In this document: positions 20,172 through 30,041 of the stretch, piece after piece
How the letters are laid out: the number at the start of each line of letters is the position of its first letter
How positions within the stretch are numbered: the first letter of the stretch is position 1
Assembly (NCBI GenBank): GCA_013347225.1
Contig: CP054595.1
Location: 2,786,415-2,850,414, forward strand
Direction: 5' to 3'
DNA from: Candidatus Accumulibacter similis
GTDB taxonomy: Bacteria > Pseudomonadota > Gammaproteobacteria > Burkholderiales > Rhodocyclaceae
DNA length: 64,000 nt
Translations under genes and position numbers: made by a program
The notes under the pieces: model-generated
Database searches by the model: none
Seen by the model: only the letters and a program-made list of their open reading frames with translations
What the model was told of the DNA's origin: nothing

Positions 20172-21280
20172 TGCCGCGCCCGATCGAAGCAGACGTCGAT
20201 CTGGCGGCGCTGCGGCACAACTATCTGCTCGCCCGCCGCCATGCGGCGCGGGGTGGCAGCGCGGCGAGGGCCTGGGCGGTGGTGAAGGCGAACGCCTACG
20301 GTCATGGACTGCTGCTGGCCGCCACGGCGCTCGGCGATGTGGCGGACGGTTTTGCCCTGCTCGACATCGACGAGGCGGTGCGCCTGCGCCAAGCCGGGAT
20401 TCGCCAGCCGATCCTCCTTCTCGAGGGCTTCTTCACTGCGGCCGATCTGGCTGCATGCTGCGAACATGAGCTGAGCGTTGTCATTCACTGCCTCGATCAG
20501 TTGCAGATGCTGCGACAGGCGGGGTTGTCGCGCCGCCTGCCGATCTATCTCAAACTGAACAGCGGCATGAACCGACTCGGGTTGGTGGCGCGGCAACTGC
20601 CGGCGGCGCGCGAGCACCTGGCAGCGCTGCTTGGCGATGGCGACGGCGGCCTGACGCTGATGACGCACTTCGCCGAGGCTGACGCCGACGGTGGCGAGGC
20701 GTGCCTTCGCTGGCAGCTCGAACGCTTTGACCGCATGCTCGACGACTGGCCGCAGTCCGCCTCGCTGCCTGTCTCGCTCGCCAATTCGGCAGCCATCCTG
20801 CGTTACCCGAGCACCGCGCGCGACTGGGTGCGCCCGGGAATCATGCTCTATGGCGGCAGCCCCTTTGCCAGCGAGGATGCGGAGAGCCTCGGCCTGCGGC
20901 CGGTGATGACGCTGCGCAGCCGGATTCTGGCGGTACAGGACATCGCCGCCGGCGAGCGTGTCGGCTATGGCGGTACCTTCGTCGCCACGCGGCCGACGCG
21001 CGTCGGCATCGTTGCCTGCGGCTACGCCGACGGCTATCCGCGGCATGCACCCGGGGGAACGCCGATCCTTGTCGGCGGGCAGCGGACGCAGACCATCGGG
21101 CGGGTGTCGATGGACATGCTCGCCTGTGATCTGACCGACCTGCCGGCCAGCGGCGTCGGCAGTCCGGTCGTGCTGTGGGGCGAGGGCATGCCGGCCGACG
21201 AAGTCGCGACGGCTGCCGGCACCATCAGCTACGAGCTCTTCTGTGCGCTTGCCCGGCGCGTACCCGTGCGCACCGTCTGA
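20171..21280 (+). CDS. alr: Alanine racemase
   Basis: A 369-residue PLP enzyme that makes D-alanine for peptidoglycan. The N-terminal barrel has the PLP lysine in AVVKANAYGHG; LKLNSGMNRLG follows; the C-terminal domain has the second catalytic residue, Tyr, in RVGYGGTF; and DLTDLP near the end is conserved. Length is typical (about 360). It overlaps the lysR stop by one base and is followed two bases later by the radA GTG. Confidence 0.95.
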   Translation: MPRPIEADVDLAALRHNYLLARRHAARGGSAARAWAVVKANAYGHGLLLAATALGDVADGFALLDIDEAVRLRQAGIRQPILLLEGFFTAADLAACCEHELSVVIHCLDQLQMLRQAGLSRRLPIYLKLNSGMNRLGLVARQLPAAREHLAALLGDGDGGLTLMTHFAEADADGGEACLRWQLERFDRMLDDWPQSASLPVSLANSAAILRYPSTARDWVRPGIMLYGGSPFASEDAESLGLRPVMTLRSRILAVQDIAAGERVGYGGTFVATRPTRVGIVACGYADGYPRHAPGGTPILVGGQRTQTIGRVSMDMLACDLTDLPASGVGSPVVLWGEGMPADEVATAAGTISYELFCALARRVPVRTV

Positions 21281-21282
21281 CC

Positions 21283-22665
21283 GTGGCGCGCGCCGGCGGC
21301 AGCCAGCAGAAGAGCCACTTCTCCTGCAGCGAATGCGGAAGCAGCGTTGGCAAATGGCAGGGGCAGTGCCCGGGCTGTGGTCTGTGGAACACGCTGGTCG
21401 AGACCGTCGCCAGCGCTGCGCCGGCGGCCGGACAGCGTCGCTTCGCCGGTCTGGCAGGCTGCAGCGAGGTGCAGACGCTGGCCGACATCGAAGCGCGTGA
21501 AGAGGAACGACTCTCCACCGGCATCGGCGAGTTCGACCGTGCGCTCGGCGGCGGACTGGTCAGCGGTGGCGTCATCCTGATCGGTGGTGACCCGGGAATC
21601 GGCAAGAGCACGTTGCTGCTGCAGGCACTAGCCGGCCTGGCGGCAAAGGAAAACGTTCTCTACGTCAGCGGTGAGGAATCCGGACAGCAGATCGCACTGC
21701 GTGCGCGGCGACTGGCGCTGGCAACCGGCAGGCTGCGGCTGCTGGCCGAGATCAATCTCGAGCAGATCCTGGCGGCGCTGCAGTCCGCGCCGCCACGGGT
21801 GGCGGTGATCGACTCGATCCAGACGCTGTGGTCGGAGGAGCTCAGTTCGGCGCCGGGCTCGGTCAGTCAGGTACGCGAATGCGCGGCGCAACTGACACGC
21901 CTGGCCAAGCGGACCGGCATCACGGTGATCCTCGTCGGACACGTCACCAAGGAGGGCGCCATTGCCGGACCGCGCGTGCTCGAGCACATCGTCGACAGCG
22001 TGCTCTACTTCGAGGGCGACACCCATTCGAGCTTCCGCCTGATCCGTGCGGTGAAGAATCGCTACGGCGCGGTCAACGAGATCGGCGTCTTCGCCATGAC
22101 CGACCGCGGTCTGAAGGCGGTGAGCAACCCCTCGGCAATCTTTCTCTCGCAGCACGGCGCCGAGGTCGCCGGGTCATGCGTGCTGGTCACCCAGGAGGGG
22201 ACGCGGCCGCTGCTCGTCGAGGTGCAGGCACTGGTCGACCAGGCGCACGGCAACCCGCGGCGGTTGACGGTCGGCCTCGATGCGCAACGGCTGTCGATGC
22301 TGCTGGCGGTCCTGCACCGCCATGCCGGCATCGTCTGCTTCGACCAGGATGTCTTCGTGAACGCCGTAGGCGGCGTCAGGATCAGCGAGCCGGCAGCCGA
22401 TCTCGCGGTCCTCCTGGCGATCGTTTCTTCACTCAAGAACAGGGCGTTGCCGGAGAAACTCGTGGTGTTCGGCGAGGTCGGTCTGGCGGGCGAGATCCGG
22501 CCGGCGCCACGCGGTCAGGAACGCCTCCGTGAGGCCGCGAAGCTCGGCTTCACGCGCGCCCTGGTTCCCGAGGCGAACCGGCCGCGGCAGGCGATTGCCG
22601 GTATCGAGGTCATTCCCGTGCGGCGGGTCGAGGAAGCTGCGGGCCGTCTGCGCGAACTCGAATGA
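21283..22665 (+). CDS. radA: DNA repair protein RadA (Sms)
   Basis: A 460-residue protein. An N-terminal C4 zinc finger (CSECGSSVGKWQGQCPGCG), a RecA-like ATPase with Walker A GGDPGIGKSTLL, the RadA-specific KNRYG motif and a C-terminal Lon-protease-like domain lacking protease function are all visible. RadA is a branch-migrating helicase in recombination. The start is a GTG at 21283, just after alr, because the conserved finger begins 14 codons later and no ATG is available. Confidence 0.95.
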   Translation: MARAGGSQQKSHFSCSECGSSVGKWQGQCPGCGLWNTLVETVASAAPAAGQRRFAGLAGCSEVQTLADIEAREEERLSTGIGEFDRALGGGLVSGGVILIGGDPGIGKSTLLLQALAGLAAKENVLYVSGEESGQQIALRARRLALATGRLRLLAEINLEQILAALQSAPPRVAVIDSIQTLWSEELSSAPGSVSQVRECAAQLTRLAKRTGITVILVGHVTKEGAIAGPRVLEHIVDSVLYFEGDTHSSFRLIRAVKNRYGAVNEIGVFAMTDRGLKAVSNPSAIFLSQHGAEVAGSCVLVTQEGTRPLLVEVQALVDQAHGNPRRLTVGLDAQRLSMLLAVLHRHAGIVCFDQDVFVNAVGGVRISEPAADLAVLLAIVSSLKNRALPEKLVVFGEVGLAGEIRPAPRGQERLREAAKLGFTRALVPEANRPRQAIAGIEVIPVRRVEEAAGRLRELE

Positions 22666-22724
22666 ACTGGCGTCCGGGGGCCGCTGCCGCCAGCCGCTGC
22701 GGACAACCGGCGGCAGCTGAGGGA

Positions 22725-23291
22725 TCAGCGGCGGCGGTAGAGCAGGCCGGCGGCGACGAGGCCGAGTGCGACCAGGGCGAGTCCGTTCGGCTCCGGGATC
22801 GAGATCTCGAACGGGTTGTTCGCCGACAGCATGATGCTGCCGCAGGCGACGCATGGGGTCGCAGCGTCGCTCACCACCATCCGCAGCGTCCACTTGCCGG
22901 CGGCGTCGAACAGTGGCGCGAAGTCGAAGTCGAGGTCGCGGGGTTGCCACTGCCCGGGCACGGTGTTGGGCAGATAGCGGGTACTGCCGACCGTTGTTCC
23001 GTTGAGCTCGAAGCTGAACTCGAGCGGCTCCTTGAGGTTGTTCGAATACCACGGCGAGGGGGGCATCAGGTTGAGCGTGAGTTGCAGCGAGTTGACCTGC
23101 GTCAGCCACGCTGCCGCGAACGACTGGTGAGCTTCCTGGCCGATCGCGTAGTAGCTGCCGTTGAGCCCGCCCGAGCCCGGCGCGCTGAACACGCCACTGT
23201 AGCTCAGACCCGCCGATACCGGCGGCGCCAACGACAGGGCGGAAGCGAGAAGCGCCATCCCGAGCACACTGCCGAATCGCTTGCTGACCAT
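22725..23291 (-). CDS. Small PEP-CTERM protein
   Basis: 188 residues with an N-terminal signal peptide (hydrophobic LGMALLASALSLAPP, cleavage near VSA-G), a beta-rich middle with a C-x-x-C pair (CVAC), and a C-terminal sorting signal PEPNGLALVALGLVAAGLL then YRRR-stop. It is exported and presumably anchored or released by exosortase. The start at 23291 has GGAGG 5 bp upstream. No specific function can be read from sequence. Confidence 0.88.
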   Translation of the reverse strand: MVSKRFGSVLGMALLASALSLAPPVSAGLSYSGVFSAPGSGGLNGSYYAIGQEAHQSFAAAWLTQVNSLQLTLNLMPPSPWYSNNLKEPLEFSFELNGTTVGSTRYLPNTVPGQWQPRDLDFDFAPLFDAAGKWTLRMVVSDAATPCVACGSIMLSANNPFEISIPEPNGLALVALGLVAAGLLYRRR

Positions 23292-23693
23292 CACCAATCC
23301 TCCCGTTTGCGTCCGCCAGGCCGTCTGCCGGACGATCCGTGTCGCTCCGTCCAGCCGGCTCCCTGCCGGCAGCGATTCCTGCGACGTTCTCTCCACTTGC
23401 TGTCCGGCGCCGGAGCAGGCGGCAGGAACCCCATCCTGCACCACCGCTTCCACCAGACTCCCCTGATCATTGTAGCAGCCACGAGCGTCGCCGGCGACGC
23501 AATCGCGCCGCCCCTGAACTGGAGTATCCTGCGACTGTCAGAGTTCCTCGCCGTGCGCCGCCGCGGGTGTCGGTCGTGGCGCGGCCACGGACGTTGCGGG
23601 CGGCGCACGGAAGCCGGCTGGCCAGCAAGCGCAGCATCGTGCATGCGCCGGCCGCTCGCCGCAGCATCGGAATCACCGGAATCCAGCAACGAA
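23292..23693. other. Divergent intergenic region, PEP-CTERM gene / permease gene
   Basis: 402 bp with no convincing gene. On the minus strand GG-N10-GC at 23451-23438 could be a weak -24/-12 element for the PEP-CTERM gene, but the surrounding bases fit the sigma-54 consensus poorly. Confidence 0.35.
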
Positions 23694-26228
23694 GTGCAAC
23701 TGATCTCTTTTTCCTGGCGGATGCTGCGCCGTGATGCGCGCGGCGGCGAGTTGCGCCTGCTGGCAACGGCGTTGGCGGTGGCGGTGGCCGCGCTGACCGC
23801 CGTCGGCTTCTTCGCCGACCGGGTGCGGCAGGCGCTCGACCGCGAGTCACACCAGCTGCTCGGTGCCGATCTCCTGCTGACCGCCGATCAGCCGTGGTCG
23901 ACGAGCGTCGTCGACCAGGCGCGCGCGCATGGTTTGCAGGTGGTCGCGACGGTTACCTTTCCGAGCATGGTGACGCACGGCGCGGGCGACGATCTGCGGG
24001 CACAGCTGGCGGAGATCAAGGCCGTCGCCGCCGGTTATCCATTGCGCGGCTCGCTGCGTGTCGCGCCGGCGCCGAATGCAGTCGATGCGCCGGCAGCGGG
24101 TATCCCGCCGCGCGGCACGACCTGGATCGACGAGCGCCTGGCGTCGGCGCTGGGCGCCGGGGTCGGTGACCGCATCGCCGTCGGGCAAAGCACGCTGCTG
24201 GTTGGCGCAGTGCTGACGCTGGAGCCCGATCGCGGCATCAACTTCTTCAGCGTCGCACCGCGGCTTCTCATGCATCTCGACGATCTGCCGGCGACGGCGC
24301 TGCTGCAGGTCGGCAGTCGTGTCGCGTACCGCCTGCTGCTGGCCGGCGACCTGCCGCTGGTCAAGCGCTTCCAGCGCGAGATCGAACGGCGGCTGGAGCG
24401 CGGGCAGCGGATCGAGGACCCGCAGAACGGGCGGCCGGAAATTCGCAGCGCGCTCGAACGGGCGCAGAAGTTCCTCGGCCTCGCCGCTCTGCTGACAGTG
24501 GTGCTGGCGGCCGTGGCGGTGGCACTGGCCTCCCGCCGTTACGTGCAGCGCCACCTCGACCCCTGCGCCGTGATGCGTTGCCTCGGGGCGACACAGGCGC
24601 TGCTGCTGCGTCTGCATCTTGGCCAGTTCGCCGCGCTCGGCCTGCTGGCCGCGCTGGCCGGCTGTGTTCTCGGCTACGCCGCACATTTCGCCCTGCACGC
24701 CTGGCTGGCGCAGCTGCTGGCGACACCGTTGCCGCCGCCCGGGCTGCTGCCGGCGCTGCAGGGCATCGCCGTCGGTCTGCTGCTGCTCTTCGGCTTCGCC
24801 GTACCGCCATTGCTGCAGCTCAACCGGGTGCCGACGCTGCGCGTCCTGCGGCGCGAACTCGGCAATCCACAGGGCGGTACCGTCGCCGGCTATCTGCTCG
24901 GCTTTCTCGCCCTTGCCGGCCTGATGTTCTGGGTTGCCGGCGAAGTCGAGCTCGGTGCCTGGGTGCTCGCCGGATTCAGCCTGGCGATGCTGCTTTTCGC
25001 CGTCGCGGCGCGCAGCGCCATCCGGCTGGCGGCGGCGCTGCGCGGTGGCAGCCGTGCGGTTGGCGGGGCTGGGATCGGCTGGCGTTACGGGCTGGCCAGC
25101 CTCGAGCGGCGCGCCCACGCCAGCGTCGTGCAGATCGTCGCGCTGGCGCTCGGCTTCATGGCGCTGCTGCTGCTGACGGTGGTTCGTGGCGACCTGCTCG
25201 ATGCCTGGCGGCGGGCGGTGCCGGTGGATGCACCGAACCGCTTCGTGGTGAACATCCAGCCCGAGCAGGTCGGACCGGTGCGCGCAGCGCTGCTGGCGCA
25301 GGGGGTGCCGACCGAGCTGGCACCGATGGTGCGCGGGCGCCTGACGCGCATCAACGGCGCCGAGGTGGGCGCCGGCAACTACACCGACGACCGTGCGCAG
25401 CGACTGATCGAGCGCGAGTTCAACCTGTCGATGCGGCCAGACCTGCCTGCCGGCAACAGTGTCGGTGCGGGTCGCTGGTTCCTGCCCGGCGAACTCGCGG
25501 GCCAAGCGGACGACGCGGCCGCCTCGGTCGAGGAGGGGCTGGCGCGGACTCTCGGGCTGGTGGTCGGCGACCGCATCGAGTTCGTCGTCGCCGGCGAACG
25601 GATCGGCATGAAGATCGTCGGCCTGCGCAAGGTGAATTGGGACACCATGCGCGTCAACTTCTTCGTCCTCACGCCGCCGGTTGTTCTCGAAGGTTACCCG
25701 GCAAGCTGGATCACCAGTTTTCACCTGCCACCGGAAAGAGCCGACGTGATCAACCGCCTGGTGCGGGATTTCCCGAACCTGACGGTGATCGACGTCGCGG
25801 CGATCCTGCGTCAACTGCAGTCGATCATGGAGCAGGTGGCCCGTGCGGTACAGTTCGTCTTCCTGTTCACGCTCGCGGCAGGCGTCATCGTCCTGCACGC
25901 CGCGCTCGCTTCGGCGGCCGAGGAGCGGCGCTACGAACTGGCGGTCATGCGCGCTCTGGGTGCCCGGCGAGAACAGTTGCGGCGAACATTGCTTGCCGAA
26001 TTCGCCGCCATCGGCTCCTTTGCCGGGCTGATCGCCGCCGTCGGGGCGATTGCCGTGGGACAGTTCCTGGCGCAGCAGGTGTTCCGCTTCGAGGTCGCGA
26101 TCAACTTATGGCTGTTGCCGCTGGCGATCGGCGGTGGTGCCCTGCTGGTCACCGCCGCCGGCTGGTTCGCGGCTGCGCGCCTGCTGCAGAGCGCGCCGCT
26201 GGAGGCGCTGCGCGCCGGCAGCAGCTAG
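23694..26228 (+). CDS. FtsX-like ABC transporter permease (YbbP-type)
   Basis: About 844 residues with the layout of large FtsX-family permeases: one N-terminal transmembrane segment (LLATALAVAVAALTAVGFF), a periplasmic domain, clustered segments at 24480-25000, a second periplasmic domain, and a C-terminal bundle ending in two segments (26000-26190). YbbP-type proteins pair with the ATPase YbbA and are linked to export or lysophospholipid handling; no ATPase lies next to this gene. The start is unsure: GTG 23694 precedes LISFSWRMLRRD; ATG 23643 and ATG 23721 are alternatives, and none has a clear Shine-Dalgarno. Confidence 0.85.
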   Translation: MQLISFSWRMLRRDARGGELRLLATALAVAVAALTAVGFFADRVRQALDRESHQLLGADLLLTADQPWSTSVVDQARAHGLQVVATVTFPSMVTHGAGDDLRAQLAEIKAVAAGYPLRGSLRVAPAPNAVDAPAAGIPPRGTTWIDERLASALGAGVGDRIAVGQSTLLVGAVLTLEPDRGINFFSVAPRLLMHLDDLPATALLQVGSRVAYRLLLAGDLPLVKRFQREIERRLERGQRIEDPQNGRPEIRSALERAQKFLGLAALLTVVLAAVAVALASRRYVQRHLDPCAVMRCLGATQALLLRLHLGQFAALGLLAALAGCVLGYAAHFALHAWLAQLLATPLPPPGLLPALQGIAVGLLLLFGFAVPPLLQLNRVPTLRVLRRELGNPQGGTVAGYLLGFLALAGLMFWVAGEVELGAWVLAGFSLAMLLFAVAARSAIRLAAALRGGSRAVGGAGIGWRYGLASLERRAHASVVQIVALALGFMALLLLTVVRGDLLDAWRRAVPVDAPNRFVVNIQPEQVGPVRAALLAQGVPTELAPMVRGRLTRINGAEVGAGNYTDDRAQRLIEREFNLSMRPDLPAGNSVGAGRWFLPGELAGQADDAAASVEEGLARTLGLVVGDRIEFVVAGERIGMKIVGLRKVNWDTMRVNFFVLTPPVVLEGYPASWITSFHLPPERADVINRLVRDFPNLTVIDVAAILRQLQSIMEQVARAVQFVFLFTLAAGVIVLHAALASAAEERRYELAVMRALGARREQLRRTLLAEFAAIGSFAGLIAAVGAIAVGQFLAQQVFRFEVAINLWLLPLAIGGGALLVTAAGWFAAARLLQSAPLEALRAGSS

Positions 26229-26389
26229 CCGTCGTACTGCGGTCCGGGATGCTGCCGGCGTACCGCGGGGCTGCCGCTGGCGAACGGGCATCCGGTATCA
26301 TATCGGCTGTGACGGGTCGCTCTGGCAGATGATCGCTGCTGCGTTCCGCCTCGTTTGTCGAACCATTTTGAGGGGAGGGGAGTTGCGCC

Positions 26390-27361
26390 ATGACCGAGAA
26401 GACACTGCTGGTATTGCGGCACGGAAAGTCCGACTGGAGTACCGGTCACGAGGATTTCCACCGGCCGCTGGTCGATCGCGGCCGGCTGGGCAGCCAGAAG
26501 ATGGGTGCCTGGATCAAGCACCACAAACTGGTTCCGGATCTCGTCGTCAGCTCGATGGCCGAGCGTGCCCGCGCGACGACGGTGGCTGCGTGCAAGGCGA
26601 TGGGGCTGCCACTGAAGACGGTGCGTTGGGACGAGCGGCTTTACGCGGCGCCGGTCGAGGATCTGCTGGCGGCGCTCGCCGATTGTCCGAAGAGTGCGCG
26701 GCGGGTGATGGTCGTCGGACACAATCCGGGGCTCGAGGATTTGGTGGAGTATCTCAGCCACGAGCAGCTGGCAATTCCGGATGACGGCAAGTTGCTGCCG
26801 ACCTCGGCGCTGGCGCGGCTCGAGATGGTCGAGAGCTGGACGGACCTGAAGCGCGGCTGTGGCCACCTGATCTCGTTGACCCGCCCGGGTCAGGTACCGG
26901 AACCGCCCGTGAGCGAGGTCGATGATGAGACGAACCGGGGACCGGTGCCGGATTACTTCTTCACCCAGTCTGCGGTCCTTCCGTACCGGCTGGTCGATGG
27001 CCGGCTCGAGATCATGCTGATCGCCTCGCGCAAGGGCACCCGCTGGGTCGTACCGAAGGGCGTCAAGGAGCAGGAACTGTCGCTGCGCGATTCCGCCGCC
27101 AAGGAGGCGCTGGAAGAAGGCGGCGTGCGGGGCAATGTCGCCGCCGAGCCGATCGGCCAGTACGAGTACAGGAAGTGGGGCGGTGTCTGCGCCGTCACCG
27201 TCTTTCCAATGGAAGTGACCGAGAGCATTCCCGAAGAAGAGTGGGAAGAGAGCCACCGCGAACGGCGGTGGGTCGAGCCGCAGGAGGCACAACGCCTGCT
27301 CGACGAACGCGCACTGCAGAAAATGGTCGGCAAACTCGAAAAGGGCATCCGCAAGGGCTGA
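26390..27361 (+). CDS. SixA-type histidine phosphatase fused to a Nudix hydrolase
   Basis: 323 residues, two domains. Residues 1-160 are SixA-like: LVLRHGKSDW with the catalytic His of RHG, and VGHNPGLEDLVEYL with the second His. Residues 180-320 are a Nudix domain: PKGVKEQELSLRDSAAKEAL-EEGG, with Lys in place of the usual Arg before the catalytic Glu and Leu at the first Glu position. Known relatives with both domains have the Nudix part first (mycobacterial MutT1 type); here the order is reversed. Possible substrates are protein phosphohistidine, nucleotides, dinucleoside polyphosphates or inositol-pyrophosphate-like compounds. The start ATG 26390 is preceded by a GGGGAGGGG purine run. Confidence 0.85.
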   Translation: MTEKTLLVLRHGKSDWSTGHEDFHRPLVDRGRLGSQKMGAWIKHHKLVPDLVVSSMAERARATTVAACKAMGLPLKTVRWDERLYAAPVEDLLAALADCPKSARRVMVVGHNPGLEDLVEYLSHEQLAIPDDGKLLPTSALARLEMVESWTDLKRGCGHLISLTRPGQVPEPPVSEVDDETNRGPVPDYFFTQSAVLPYRLVDGRLEIMLIASRKGTRWVVPKGVKEQELSLRDSAAKEALEEGGVRGNVAAEPIGQYEYRKWGGVCAVTVFPMEVTESIPEEEWEESHRERRWVEPQEAQRLLDERALQKMVGKLEKGIRKG

Positions 27362-27380
27362 CGCAGTGCCCGCACGAGAG

Positions 27381-27539
27381 CTAGCTGCCGATTTCCTCCT
27401 CGGCCAGCCAGGCCTCGATTTCGCGATAGTCCCTGGCGTTCTGGCGGATGACGAGGAAGAAGACCAGCGCCAGCGCCAGCGCGAAGAGCAGCAAGGGAAG
27501 CTCGTGCCAGCCTGGAGTCACAAACAGTTGCCCGGTCAT
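27381..27539 (-). CDS. Small single-pass membrane protein, unknown
   Basis: 52 residues: a short polar N-terminus, one hydrophobic segment (LPLLLFALALALVFFLVI), then a basic and acidic cytoplasmic tail (RQNARDYREIEAWLAEEE). GGAGG lies 5 bp before the ATG at 27539, which supports translation. Convergent with the SixA-Nudix gene and downstream of serA. No family recognised. Confidence 0.65.
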   Translation of the reverse strand: MTGQLFVTPGWHELPLLLFALALALVFFLVIRQNARDYREIEAWLAEEEIGS

Positions 27540-27705
27540 CGTCTCCTCCGCTGATTGTCGAGGTCGCCGCCGTCGCCGGCCGCCAGCATCCTCTTGTCGG
27601 ACCGGCGGTGGCCGCCCGCGGTTCCCTTGTCGCAGGGGGCGGCCTGTTCCGCCGGCCACCGGCACGAGCCGGCGTCGGCCGGCGGGCGGCAGATCCCCGC
27701 TGGAC

Positions 27706-28878
27706 TCAGATCACGCGCACGCGGATCACGTGCGCCACTCCGCGGATGGCGTCGATCACCGCCGCATCCGGCTCGCTTTCGACGTCCATGAGGTTGAAGG
27801 CGAGCTCGCCACGACTCTTGTTAACCATGTCGACGACATTCACCTTGTGGTCGGCCAGGATCGACAGCACGTGCCCGAGGACGCCCGCGACGTTCTCGTT
27901 GGCGAAGGTGATGCGCACCGTTCCGGGGCTTCGCTCCATGGCGATCTTCGGATAGTTCACCGAGTTGGTGATGTTGCCGTTCTCTAGATAATCGACGAGT
28001 TGGTCGGCGGCCATCACCGCGCAGTTTTCCTCGGATTCCTCGGTGCTGGCGCCGATGTGCGGCATGGCGATGATCTTCGGTTTGCCGAGCAGCGCCGGCT
28101 CCGGGAAGTCGCAGACATACCTGCCGAGCCGGCCGGCGTCGAGGCTACGCAGCACCGCGGCCGCATCGACGATCGCGTCGCGGGCGAAGTTGAGCAGGAC
28201 GGCGCCCGGCTTGATCACCGCCAGCGTATCGTCATTGATCATGTGTCGCGTCGTGTCGACCGCCGGCACATGCAGCGAGATGTAGTCGGAGCGTGCAAGG
28301 AGCGACTGCAGGTTCTCCATTCTGCTGACTTCGTTCGACAGCCTCCAGGCCGCGTCGATCGACAGCACCGGGTCGAAACCGACGACCGTCATGCCCATCG
28401 CCAGAGCCATGTCGGCGACCATCGAGCCGATGGCACCCAGACCGACGATGCCGAGCGTCTTGCCGCGCAGCTCGCTGCCGGCGAAGCGCGACTTCGCCTT
28501 CTCCACCAGCGCCGACATTTCGGCGGAGTCATTGATCGCCGACAGCGACTGGACGTAATTCATGCCGTCGATGATGCCGCGCGCGCTGAGGAGCATGCCC
28601 GCCATCACCAGCTCCTTGACGGCGTTGGCGTTGGCGCCGGGAGTGTTGAAGACGACTATCCCCTGCTTGCCATACTCGGCGACGGGTACGTTGTTGACGC
28701 CGGCACCGGCGCGGGCGACCGCGAGCAGGGTCGCGGGGACCTCGATTCCCTGCAGCTTCTGACTGCGCAGAAGGAAGGCATCGGGATGGGCGATGTCGCT
28801 GCCAACTTCATACGACTTCCGGGGAAAACGTTCCAACCCCTTGATTGAAATTGTGTTATAGGTTCTGACCTTGAACAT
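27706..28878 (-). CDS. serA: D-3-phosphoglycerate dehydrogenase
   Basis: 390 residues, first step of serine synthesis from 3-phosphoglycerate. Seen: substrate-binding ARAGAGVNNVP, the Rossmann nucleotide motif GIVGLGAIGSMVADMA, catalytic Arg in NFARDAIVD, catalytic His in MPHIGASTEES, and a C-terminal ACT domain (GVLGHVLSILADHKVNVVDM) that usually mediates serine feedback. The protein has no intervening domain, fitting the short ACT class. Start ATG 28878 opens the conserved MFKVRTYNTIS. It follows serC by 47 bp, so serC-serA is a likely operon. Confidence 0.94.
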   Translation of the reverse strand: MFKVRTYNTISIKGLERFPRKSYEVGSDIAHPDAFLLRSQKLQGIEVPATLLAVARAGAGVNNVPVAEYGKQGIVVFNTPGANANAVKELVMAGMLLSARGIIDGMNYVQSLSAINDSAEMSALVEKAKSRFAGSELRGKTLGIVGLGAIGSMVADMALAMGMTVVGFDPVLSIDAAWRLSNEVSRMENLQSLLARSDYISLHVPAVDTTRHMINDDTLAVIKPGAVLLNFARDAIVDAAAVLRSLDAGRLGRYVCDFPEPALLGKPKIIAMPHIGASTEESEENCAVMAADQLVDYLENGNITNSVNYPKIAMERSPGTVRITFANENVAGVLGHVLSILADHKVNVVDMVNKSRGELAFNLMDVESEPDAAVIDAIRGVAHVIRVRVI

Positions 28879-28925
28879 GGCTATGTCATCCGAAGCTGTT
28901 TGTTGGGGGGTGATACCTGGCGGCG

Positions 28926-30041
28926 TCAGGCGGCGACCTGCGCGTAGGCCCAAGCCAGCCAAGGCATCAGTGCCTGCAGATCGGCGCTGTCGATCGTCGC
29001 GCCGCACCAGATGCGGATTCCCGCCGGTGCGTCCTTGTAGGAACCGATGTCGTAAGCGACGCCCTCGCCTTCGAGCAGCTTGACCATCTTCTTCACCTGC
29101 TCGGCTGCCAGCGTGACGCTCAGGCAGACGCTGGTATTCGAGCGCGTTGCCCGGTCGCGGGCGAGGAAGGAGATCCAGTCGTTGGCGGCGACGAAGTCGG
29201 CGACGACGCCGAGGTTGGCCTCGCTGCGCGCAATCGCCGCGCTGACGCCGCCGATGCTCTCGATCCACTGCAGTGCGTCGAGGTAATCGGCGACGCAGAG
29301 CATCGACGGCGTGTTGATCGTCTCGCCGCGGAAGATGCCCTCGCTCAGCTTGCCGCCCGAGGTCAGGCGGAAGACCTTCGGCAGCGGCCACGGCGGCGCG
29401 TAGCTCTCGAGCCGAGCGACGGCGCGCGGGCCGAGGATCAGCATGCCGTGCGCACCTTCACCACCGAGGACCTTCTGCCACGAGAAGGTCACCACGTCCA
29501 GCTTCTCCCACGGCAGATCCATCGCGAAGACGGCCGAGGTCGCGTCGCATATCGTCAGCCCGGCACGATCGTCGGCGATCCAGTCGCCATTCGGCACCTT
29601 CACCCCGGAAGTCGTTCCGTTCCAGGTGAAGACCACGTCGTTGTCGAAGTTGACCTGCGACAGATCGACGATGTCGCCATAGTCAGCCTTGAGAACGCGT
29701 GCGTCGGCGAGTTTCAGCTGCTTGACGACATCGGTCGCCCAGCCCGAGCCGAAGGACTCCCAGGCGAGGACGTCGACGCCACGCTGACCGAGCAGCGACC
29801 ACATCGCCATCTCCACCGCGCCGGTATCCGAACCGGGCACGACACCCACCCGATAGCCCTCCGGCAGCCCGAGGATGCGGGCCGTCTCGCTGCAGGCGAG
29901 CGCCAGTGCCTTCTTGCCCAGTGCCGAGCGATGCGAGCGGCCCAGCGTGTCGAGCTGCAGCGCGCTGACATCATAACCGGGGCGCTTGCTGCATGGTCCC
30001 GACGAGAAATTGGGATTGCGGGGTTTGACTGTGGGTTGCAT
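28926..30041 (-). CDS. serC: Phosphoserine aminotransferase (SerC, alpha-proteobacterial/archaeal-type)
   Basis: 371 residues, class-V PLP aminotransferase converting 3-phosphohydroxypyruvate to phosphoserine. The sequence [36 protein letters not shown] and the PLP-lysine segment [13 protein letters not shown] match the subfamily typical of alphaproteobacteria and methanogens rather than E. coli SerC. GAGG is 5 bp before ATG 30041. Lies upstream of serA in the same direction. Confidence 0.92.
   Translation of the reverse strand: MQPTVKPRNPNFSSGPCSKRPGYDVSALQLDTLGRSHRSALGKKALALACSETARILGLPEGYRVGVVPGSDTGAVEMAMWSLLGQRGVDVLAWESFGSGWATDVVKQLKLADARVLKADYGDIVDLSQVNFDNDVVFTWNGTTSGVKVPNGDWIADDRAGLTICDATSAVFAMDLPWEKLDVVTFSWQKVLGGEGAHGMLILGPRAVARLESYAPPWPLPKVFRLTSGGKLSEGIFRGETINTPSMLCVADYLDALQWIESIGGVSAAIARSEANLGVVADFVAANDWISFLARDRATRSNTSVCLSVTLAAEQVKKMVKLLEGEGVAYDIGSYKDAPAGIRIWCGATIDSADLQALMPWLAWAYAQVAA

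Noticed and set aside
23438..23451. Sigma-54 promoter before the PEP-CTERM gene at 22725-23291
   Set aside because: GG-N10-GC spacing exists, but flanking bases fit poorly, it is about 150 bp from the start, and such spacing is common by chance at this GC.
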